From Desulfobacter postgatei (GTDB lineage: Bacteria; Desulfobacterota; Desulfobacteria; Desulfobacterales; Desulfobacteraceae), in NCBI GenBank assembly GCA_002747145.1, contig PDTI01000063.1, forward strand, positions 1 to 38,986: a stretch of 38,986 nt of DNA, written 5' to 3'. The notes under the pieces were generated by a model that did no database searches, had not been told where the DNA came from, and worked only from the letters and a program-made list of their open reading frames with translations. Numbering within the stretch: position 1 is the stretch's first letter; each line of letters starts with the position of its first letter. Below are positions 33,593-38,986 of this stretch, piece after piece. Made by a program: the position numbers and the translations under genes.

Positions 33593-35647
33593 CTACTGCC
33601 AGCTATATCCGGTTTTACGGCTCAACGTTATGAAATCTGCCGCAATGTATTTGGCCTGGTCTGTCAGGATCTCCTTGACCTCTTCTTTTTCCGGGTCAAT
33701 GTCATCCAGGGTTGCCAACGGTTCTTCCCCTTTCTGTTTCCGGTAATTGTTTTCCAGGGCCAGCTCTTTTTCGTTAAAAACCGTATCCGTTTTCAGACGT
33801 TGCGCAAGATTCAAAGAGAGTTCTTTTTGTTCACTTAACGATTCTGCCAATTGAATCCGCTGGGTGAGATATTTAATGCCAAAAGATGTTTCAGCCCGTT
33901 TTTTATAGGCGTTGTTCAACGGTTTAATCATGGGCTGCAAAGACATATATGCTGAATAACGGGTGGCATCAATATGGTCCCAGAGCAGGGCGCCGTCCAG
34001 GGCGCTTTCTCCGGTGTCTTTGGTTCTGTAAATCCGGGGGAACCAAATGTCAGGCTCAACGCCTTTGTGTTGGGTGCTTTGACCGGAGACCCGGTAAAAT
34101 TTAGCCGAAGTCATCTTCAGTCGTCCATCCCCCAGGGGTTTGAGTTCCTGGACCGTGCCCTTGCCAAAACTTCGCGTGCCCATAATAAGGCCCCGATGAT
34201 AATCTTTGATGGCACCTGCAAAAATTTCACTGGCCGATGCGCTCATTCTGTTGATGAGCACCATAAGAGGTCCGGTGTAAACGATTTTCGGATCTTCATC
34301 ATACAGGCGCGATACCCTGAATTTTGTTTTGACCTGTACCGTGGGGCCGTATCTGAGAAACAGTCCTGTCAGATCATTGGCTTCTTTAAGGGATCCACCC
34401 CCATTGTCCCTTAAATCAATAATTAATCCGTCAATGTTTTCTTTTTTTAACTGCTTGAGCAGTTTTGCCACGTCTCCTGTAGTACTTTTGTAATCTGGGT
34501 CACCCCTGTGATAGGCCTCAAAGTCAATGTAAAAATTGGGGATTTCAATGATACCCAGCTTATAACTGCGGCCGTTTGAGGTTAGATCCACCACCTTTTT
34601 CTGGGCTGACTGTTCCTCAAGCTTTACTTTGTCGCGTTTGATACTGATGGTGGACGTTACACTGGATTTTCTGGCAGGAATGATTTTTAACCGCACAAAG
34701 GTATCCTTGGGCCCTCGAATCAGTTTCACCACATCGTCAATGCGCTGGCCAATGGTATCCTTTATCTCTCCATCCCGGCCCTGCCCCACACCGATGATTT
34801 TGTCTCCAGGGGCAAGTTTCTGGGATTTGTCGGCCGGACCCTTGGGAATAAGCCTGACCACCTTTGTGTATTCATATTCATTTTGCAGCACGGCCCCAAT
34901 GCCCTCTAAGCTTAGTTTCATGTGAATGTCAAAATCCTCGGACAACCGCGGGGCAAAATATTGGGAATGGGGATCAAAGGACATGGTAACGGCATTCATG
35001 ATAATCTGGAATACATCCCGGGACTGTGTCTGGGGAAGGCGGGTCAGCCGGTTGGAATAAATTTTTTCCAGGGTTTTGGAAATTTCGTCATCCGGTGTTT
35101 TGTCTATTTTCAAATTAATGATGTGGTTTTTCAGCTCTTTTTTCCACAGAGGTTTAAGGCCTGACGTGTCCTGGATAAAGGGTTTATGCGCATAGTCAAT
35201 GACAAGGGTTTCATTTTTGGTAAAATCAATTTGGGTTTGCCAGGCTTTGACCAGTTGGAGAATATATTCAAGGCGCTGTTCGCTGCGGGTCTGGTAGAGG
35301 TTGAAAATTTGAAAGGCCGGTCCAAGGTCGCCCGTTTTCAGATATTTATACATCCGTTGTTTTAAGAGATTAAAATCATTAAGATCGGCCTGGGTCAGAA
35401 GATGCTTGCCCGGATCCAGGGATTTGATATACCGGTCAAACACCAGACCGGACATCTGTTTATCCAGTTTTTTTCCGGTAAAATGATCCCGTTCAAGGGC
35501 ATTGATAATGGAAATACAGCGTTGGGACTGCGCGTTCTGAAAGGTCAGTCCGGCAATTTGTCCATGGCAAAGAGGGGTGCAATAAAGAAAGGCGGCAACA
35601 ACTAGTAGAGCCCCAACCTTGTGGCGAGGTTTATTGATCTGTGTCAT
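33593..35647 (-). CDS. prc: Tail-specific periplasmic protease Prc (CtpA, S41 family)
   Basis: A 684-residue exported protease that cleaves proteins from the C-terminus. Signal peptide at about 10-30 (GALLVVAAFLYCTPLCHG). The Prc N-terminal domain contains FDRYIKSLDPGKHLLTQADL and MSFDPHSQYFAPR. A PDZ domain begins GIGAVLQNEYEYTKVVRLIP (about 249). The S41 core has DLRDNGGGSLKEA, the nucleophile Ser471 in NRMSASASEIFAGA and the base Lys496 in RSFGKGTVQ. The Ser-Lys spacing of 25 equals that of E. coli Prc. A C-terminal helical domain is present. The start overlaps the rbgA stop by 17 bases. Confidence 0.95.
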   Translation of the reverse strand: MTQINKPRHKVGALLVVAAFLYCTPLCHGQIAGLTFQNAQSQRCISIINALERDHFTGKKLDKQMSGLVFDRYIKSLDPGKHLLTQADLNDFNLLKQRMYKYLKTGDLGPAFQIFNLYQTRSEQRLEYILQLVKAWQTQIDFTKNETLVIDYAHKPFIQDTSGLKPLWKKELKNHIINLKIDKTPDDEISKTLEKIYSNRLTRLPQTQSRDVFQIIMNAVTMSFDPHSQYFAPRLSEDFDIHMKLSLEGIGAVLQNEYEYTKVVRLIPKGPADKSQKLAPGDKIIGVGQGRDGEIKDTIGQRIDDVVKLIRGPKDTFVRLKIIPARKSSVTSTISIKRDKVKLEEQSAQKKVVDLTSNGRSYKLGIIEIPNFYIDFEAYHRGDPDYKSTTGDVAKLLKQLKKENIDGLIIDLRDNGGGSLKEANDLTGLFLRYGPTVQVKTKFRVSRLYDEDPKIVYTGPLMVLINRMSASASEIFAGAIKDYHRGLIMGTRSFGKGTVQELKPLGDGRLKMTSAKFYRVSGQSTQHKGVEPDIWFPRIYRTKDTGESALDGALLWDHIDATRYSAYMSLQPMIKPLNNAYKKRAETSFGIKYLTQRIQLAESLSEQKELSLNLAQRLKTDTVFNEKELALENNYRKQKGEEPLATLDDIDPEKEEVKEILTDQAKYIAADFITLSRKTGYSWQ

Positions 35648-36485
35648 AGTTTAAGTTTATATCCTTTGGTGTTTCAAAACTGATCCGGCCAAGTCTGCCG
35701 GACCTAAGATCCCTGATAATAAGTTGTGATGCTTTTTGAAAATCCACATAACCGCCTTTTTTAAGACATCCCCTGGCGTTGCCCACCGATTCGATAAGGG
35801 TCTGGGGCTGCCCGGGTAGTGGATTTAAAAACGGATAACGCTCAACAAGACAGGCCGGGTATCTTTCCAGTAAAAACTGAGCGGCAAAACAGGCAATTTC
35901 ATGGTAGTCGACGGCTGTATCGCTGATGGCCCCGGACGCAGCCAAAGCAAGTCCGCGCTGCCTGGGCTCAATCACCGGCCAAAGGATACCCGGAGTATCG
36001 TAAATGTCAATATTGCCTTTAAGGCTGGTGCGCTGCTGGTGCCGGGTAATGGCCGGCACATTCCCGGTCTTGGCTACTTTCCGGCCGGCCAGGGTGTTCA
36101 AAATTGTGGATTTCCCGGTGTTGGGAATACCCACCACCATGACTTTGGCCTTCCTTGCCTTGTTCCTGTCCACCTGTGATACCAGTGATTGAAGGGCCTG
36201 TGACGCCTCTTGCAGACGGGTCCCGCAGATGGCAGCTGCCGGCAGGTTCATGTCCTGGGTGAAATATTCAAGCCATGCCTGTGTCGCCTCCGGGTCGGCA
36301 ATATCCGCCTTATTAAGTACTTTCATCCGGTTTCTGCCTGTGGCAATCCGCTCTAAAAAGGGATTTGAACTGGACAACGGCAGCCTTGCATCCACCACCT
36401 CAAGCAGGGCATCCACCTTGGCAATGGCACTTTTCAGCTGTTTTTTTGTTTCCAGCATATGGCCGGGAAACCACTGGATATTCAT
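35631..36485 (-). CDS. ylqF: Ribosome biogenesis GTPase RbgA/YlqF
   Basis: A 284-residue circularly permuted GTPase that assists late 50S subunit assembly. Motif order is G4 (VLNKADIAD, about 55-63), G1 (GIPNTGKST), then G3 (YDTPGILWP). The conserved start IQWFPGHMLETKKQL and the VDALLEVVDARLPLSSSNP segment are typical. The C-terminal helical part (DFQKASQLIIRDLRSGRLGRIS) is present. It overlaps the small membrane-protein ORF upstream by 4 bases and prc downstream by 17. Confidence 0.95.
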   Translation of the reverse strand: MNIQWFPGHMLETKKQLKSAIAKVDALLEVVDARLPLSSSNPFLERIATGRNRMKVLNKADIADPEATQAWLEYFTQDMNLPAAAICGTRLQEASQALQSLVSQVDRNKARKAKVMVVGIPNTGKSTILNTLAGRKVAKTGNVPAITRHQQRTSLKGNIDIYDTPGILWPVIEPRQRGLALAASGAISDTAVDYHEIACFAAQFLLERYPACLVERYPFLNPLPGQPQTLIESVGNARGCLKKGGYVDFQKASQLIIRDLRSGRLGRISFETPKDINLNYDTDQ

Positions 36486-36730
36486 TTTTCCATTTTCTTA
36501 ATATCGTGTTGGTAACTAATTGTTTTTTCAGACGGTATGGACTCCGGCTCAACAGTGTCTTTTTGGAATAAATAGAGATATGAAAAGAGCACCGCAATGA
36601 TACTGGAACCGATAAACCCGCTGACGGAAAAGGCAATCGTATATCCAATCCAGCCGTAATGATTGTAATACCCAAAGACACCGCCAGCTGTCAGGCTTAA
36701 AACAAATATAAAAACAAAGGTGTATTTCAT
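36482..36730 (-). CDS. Small two-helix membrane protein of unknown function
   Basis: An 82-residue ORF with two hydrophobic segments (about 3-21 and 28-54, the latter with GWIGYTIAFSVSGFIGSSI) and a charged tail (KDTVEPESIPSEKTISYQHDIKKMEK). I do not recognise a family. Its end overlaps the rbgA start by four bases (ATGA), which argues that it is translated. The ATG and everything upstream come from a half-copy of element A, and no ribosome-binding site is visible. The original 5' end may have been lost or replaced by the repeat. Confidence 0.6.
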   Translation of the reverse strand: MKYTFVFIFVLSLTAGGVFGYYNHYGWIGYTIAFSVSGFIGSSIIAVLFSYLYLFQKDTVEPESIPSEKTISYQHDIKKMEK

Positions 36731-36767
36731 GAGATTGCAGCTGATTCATCAATGACCAAACAGGCTC
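36729..36767 (-). repeat. Element A, half copy
   Basis: Only one outer arm remains (ATGAGATTGCAGCTGATTCA, then TCAATGACCAAACAGGCTC). It ends exactly where element B begins. Its inner boundary is the start codon of the small membrane-protein ORF. Confidence 0.75.
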
Positions 36768-36932
36768 TAAGGCCCATCGTCAGAATTAAATCTGCCACAG
36801 ATGCGCCGGATTTTAAGCCGCCCTCAAGGCATTCCAATGGAGGCTTATTTGATATATGTGTCCGTTGGCGTAACGCCGAGAGCGGCTTAAAAGACAAGCA
36901 GATGAATGATTTTATTTTGACCATGGGCCTTA
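36768..36932 (+). repeat. Element B, full-length copy
   Basis: A 165-bp copy with ends TAAGGCCCATCGTCAGAATT and TTTTGACCATGGGCCTTA. Internal landmarks are shared with the copies at 29437 and 37095 (CCAATGGA, GTTGGCGTAACGCCGAG, GGCTTAAAAGACAAG). Confidence 0.9.
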
Positions 36933-37025
36933 TTTCTCTTTAAGCTTTAAAAGACCTATTATTGCATATTACATAGCATTTGAAAATACCCGGGACACCT
37001 ATTGAAAAACATCAGTTTCAATGTG

Positions 37026-37054
37026 TTGAATCTACAGAATTAACATGCTAATAT
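37026..37054 (+). promoter_or_regulatory. Possible promoter cut off from mltD by element B
   Basis: TTGAAT (37026-37031) and TAATAT (37049-37054) are 17 bases apart on the plus strand, in the only non-repeat stretch between two element B copies (36933-37094). The nearest gene downstream is the transglycosylase at 37351, beyond a 163-bp element. Weak consensus matches only. Confidence 0.3.
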
Positions 37055-37094
37055 ACTACTTCTCCTATCGTGATTTTTAAACAGGTTCTTAAAC

Positions 37095-37257
37095 TAAGGC
37101 CCATGATCAGAATTAAATCTGCCACAGATACGCCGGATTTTAAGTCACCATCAAGGCACACCAATGGACGCATATTTAAAATGATGTGGCCTTTGGCGTA
37201 ACGCCGAGGGTGGCAAAAGACAAGTAGATGGGCGATTTTATTTTGATCATGGGCCTA
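37095..37257 (+). repeat. Element B, full-length copy
   Basis: A 163-bp copy starting TAAGGCCCATGATCAGAATT and ending TTTTGATCATGGGCCTA, 162 bp after the previous copy and in the same orientation. The terminal inverted repeat here is the best in the window (AGGCCCATGATCA / TGATCATGGGCCT). A remnant of an element A end (AAACAGGTTCTTAA) precedes it. Confidence 0.9.
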
Positions 37258-37350
37258 AAGGCAATGCAATGATTGCCCAAGGATTATTTTTGACCGGTTT
37301 CACAATCCCGGCACGCTAAAGCGTTAACCACCAGACAACAGCGGGTTATC

Positions 37351-38484
37351 ATGAAACATGCCCTTGTTTTCACCGTTTTTTCAGCAATCTTTGCCGCACA
37401 TTTGACACTGGCGGCAGAAGATAAATCCGGACTGCCCAAATCCGAACCAACCCAATTGGGACGACCTATTGTAAGGACTCACATTCCCACCCTGGCAGAT
37501 ACCGTGCGTTTTTCCGGTGATATCCGTCTTTGCGGGGAAAAAATACCTTTTACAGATCCCGAAGTCAGAGAGCGGCTTGAAAAAGAGATGATGCTGGCTG
37601 TATGGAACCGTCCCCAGGTAATGTTGTGGCTCAAACGGGCCCATCGGTGGTTTCCCCACATCGAAAGTGTTTTAAAGCAGGAAAAATTGCCCCTGGATCT
37701 AAAATATCTGCCCATTGTGGAAAGTGCTCTTTTGCCCCATGGAAAATCCCATAAAGGCGCGGTTGGGTACTGGCAGTTCATGAAAAGTACAGGAAAAAAA
37801 TATGGATTGCGCATTGATTCAAAAGTCGATGAACGCCGGAACATGTTTTCCGCCACCCGGGCGGCCTGCCGCTATCTCAAAGATCTTTATTCCCAATTTG
37901 GCTCGTATCTGCTGGCCATGTCTGCATATAACATGGGGGAGTATGGTCTGAGCAGGGCCATAGCACTTCAGGAGACCCGGGATTTTTTTTCCCTTTACCT
38001 GCCCCTGGAGACCCAGCGCTATATCCTGAAAATGGTTGCTGTCAAGTTTATTATGTCTAACCCGGAAAAATATGGGTTTCATCTTGGGCCCCAGGATCTT
38101 TATCCGATATTTACCTTTTCTGAAATCAGACTCTGTCCCAAAAGTGATGTGCCTTTATCCATGATCGCCAAGGCCTGTGATGTTTCATTCAAAACCATTA
38201 AGGAATATAACCCCCAGCTTCGGGGGTATTATCTGGGGAAAGGCACCGCCACACTTCTTGTGCCCACGGGAAAAGATAAAAGATTTTACAAAAAATTTCC
38301 CCGCCTCTATAAGGGCCTGGTTAAAAAGCAATTATCTTCTTCACGGTACCATGTGGTGAAAGCCGGGGAAAGCCTTTCGTACATTGCAGGGAAATATAAT
38401 ATCTCCCTGGCCGGATTGCTGAAATTTAACAAGCTGTCAAGGAAACATATCATTCATCCAGGGGATAGATTGCGTGTGCAATGA
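37351..38484 (+). CDS. MltD-like lytic transglycosylase with LysM domain
   Basis: A 377-residue exported enzyme that cleaves peptidoglycan glycan strands to 1,6-anhydro products. Signal peptide at about 1-21 (LTLAAED). The SLT domain has the catalytic Glu124 in LPIVESALLPHGKSHKGAVGYWQFM and the downstream LLAMSAYNMGE motif. After the catalytic domain comes a degenerate LysM-like stretch (PLSMIAKACDVSFKTIKEYNPQL) and then a good C-terminal LysM (YHVVKAGESLSYIAGKYNIS ... HPGDRLRV). No lipobox cysteine is visible, so it is probably periplasmic rather than lipid-anchored. E. coli MltD is longer, with more LysM copies. AGCGGG precedes the ATG. Confidence 0.9.
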   Translation: MKHALVFTVFSAIFAAHLTLAAEDKSGLPKSEPTQLGRPIVRTHIPTLADTVRFSGDIRLCGEKIPFTDPEVRERLEKEMMLAVWNRPQVMLWLKRAHRWFPHIESVLKQEKLPLDLKYLPIVESALLPHGKSHKGAVGYWQFMKSTGKKYGLRIDSKVDERRNMFSATRAACRYLKDLYSQFGSYLLAMSAYNMGEYGLSRAIALQETRDFFSLYLPLETQRYILKMVAVKFIMSNPEKYGFHLGPQDLYPIFTFSEIRLCPKSDVPLSMIAKACDVSFKTIKEYNPQLRGYYLGKGTATLLVPTGKDKRFYKKFPRLYKGLVKKQLSSSRYHVVKAGESLSYIAGKYNISLAGLLKFNKLSRKHIIHPGDRLRVQ

Positions 38485-38594
38485 ACCCTTTTTATCATAT
38501 CATTTGCGGTAGACAATTACATCTGAATGACCATGGGCCTTAAACAGATGGGTAACGGATGCGCTTCAAAAAACGGCAAAAGATATCACCCAAT

Positions 38595-38678
38595 CGGGAT
38601 AGGGCTCCCCATTACTGAGGAGCCCTCCCGCAAGTCCCGGCATACAGATCACTTACCAAGGCGGTTCGGCTGGTATGA
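38595..38678 (-). other. Possible 3'-end relic of a group II intron
   Basis: On the minus strand a stretch GAACCGCCTTGGTAAGTGAT, then CTGTATGCCGGG, is followed by GCGGGAGGGCTCC-TCAGTAAT-GGGGAGCCCTATCCC, a strong hairpin. The order (imperfect domain-V-like stem, then GGGAGG, then a GGGCTCC hairpin ending CCTAT) resembles the end of bacterial group II introns. It is degraded, and no reverse transcriptase is present. This is recognition by pattern, not a fold calculation. Confidence 0.35.
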
Positions 38679-38772
38679 ATAGAATCGGCTGTAGGTTATC
38701 CCACCGATGTTATCGGGATTTGGGCAAAGTCATGCTATGGAAATTTCAGGCACTGCCGCATTTTTCCCATAA

Positions 38773-38977
38773 AAACCATCTGCTTATCATTATTTTGGCC
38801 TTTGTTGGACACACGTCCGACGTGATTTTCTGGATGCAGCCAGGAAGTATCCGGAATTGGAAGAATGGGCCTTTTTTGGGATTGAAAAAATTGGACACCT
38901 GTATCGTATAAATAAGCAGCGTTGTGCAGCCTTTGATAAAGCATAAAGCATTACCCGTGGAATGGCAGTCGGAATAA
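38773..38977 (+). pseudogene. IS66-family transposase fragment, frameshifted
   Basis: One frame from 38773 to 38943 encodes 57 residues including FGLCWTHVRRDFLDAARKYP and EWAFFGIEKIGHLYRINKQR. This matches the CW(A/T)HVRRxF region of IS66 transposases and the helix that follows it. The frame stops at TAA 38944-38946. The similarity appears to continue in the next frame as ALPVEWQSE, to a second stop at 38975-38977, so a one-base shift is likely. Nothing upstream of 38773 matches, so the gene is truncated at the front and ends near the window edge. It is a dead remnant of a mobile element. Confidence 0.65.
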
Positions 38978-38986
38978 TTATGCATT

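Noticed and set aside
36768..37257. CRISPR array
   Set aside because: Two same-orientation repeats here are 160 bp long with one 162-bp gap. There are no short regularly spaced direct repeats anywhere in the window and no cas genes.
38675..38911. ORF of 78 codons on the plus strand near the right edge
   Set aside because: The recognisable IS66 similarity is in a different frame of the same bases, so this ORF is a shadow of the transposase remnant.

Overview
The window looks like chromosomal DNA from a sulfate-reducing deltaproteobacterium of the Desulfobacteraceae type. The main evidence is a DsrC gene with both C-terminal cysteines, a siroheme decarboxylase (Ahb haem pathway) next to it, a PxxKW-family cysteine-rich small protein, an Mla lipid-transport operon and LPS-related KdsD. 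These point to a Gram-negative anaerobe. The placement is inferred from gene content only; no species is claimed.

Layout. 1-4225: the end of an unknown gene, then an FbpABC-type ferric-iron importer (binding protein, fused double permease, ATPase) followed by an exported ChrB-like domain protein. 4506-7426: mlaE-mlaF-mlaD-mlaA behind a good promoter, without mlaB or mlaC. 7629-9491 (minus): nitrilase-family amidase, AhbA-like siroheme decarboxylase, and dsrC with its own promoter and terminator. 9985-12503: miaA translationally coupled to an LpoA-like lipoprotein. 12628-14945 (minus): kdsD coupled to a phosphofructokinase. 15403-18933: PxxKW protein, an aminotransferase and a ClC chloride channel/antiporter with CBS domains. 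19004-21717 (minus): truA and an aspartate ammonia-lyase carrying an N-terminal cyclic-nucleotide-binding-like domain. 22003-26036: yjbQ, an OmpR-type response regulator, its histidine kinase and a DegP/HtrA protease. 26402-28634: tRNA-Ala(GGC) on the minus strand, then ppiD. 28636-36730 (minus): PilZ protein, recX, a large AsmA-like protein, the tail-specific protease Prc, the RbgA/YlqF GTPase and a small membrane protein. 37351-38484: an MltD-like lytic transglycosylase with LysM. The right edge holds a decayed IS66 transposase fragment and a possible group II intron relic.

Much of the window serves the cell envelope: lipid asymmetry (Mla), periplasmic folding and proteolysis (PpiD, DegP, Prc, AsmA), peptidoglycan turnover (LpoA-like, MltD-like), KDO supply (KdsD), and a two-component system beside degP. 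The other genes are housekeeping (miaA, truA, rbgA, tRNA-Ala) and energy metabolism (DsrC, Ahb, Pfk, AspA).

The most unusual layer is between the genes. At least two families of about 165-bp, nearly perfectly palindromic, non-coding MITE-like elements (here called A and B) recur across the window. They occur whole, as halves, as internally deleted copies and as bare palindromic footprints, often abutting each other. Their ends supply the stop codons of at least three genes (nitrilase, phosphofructokinase, recX) and the start region of a small membrane-protein ORF. Two further palindromic repeats (C and D) are present. No CRISPR array, rRNA, prophage or intact transposase was seen, and no convincing undescribed defence system.
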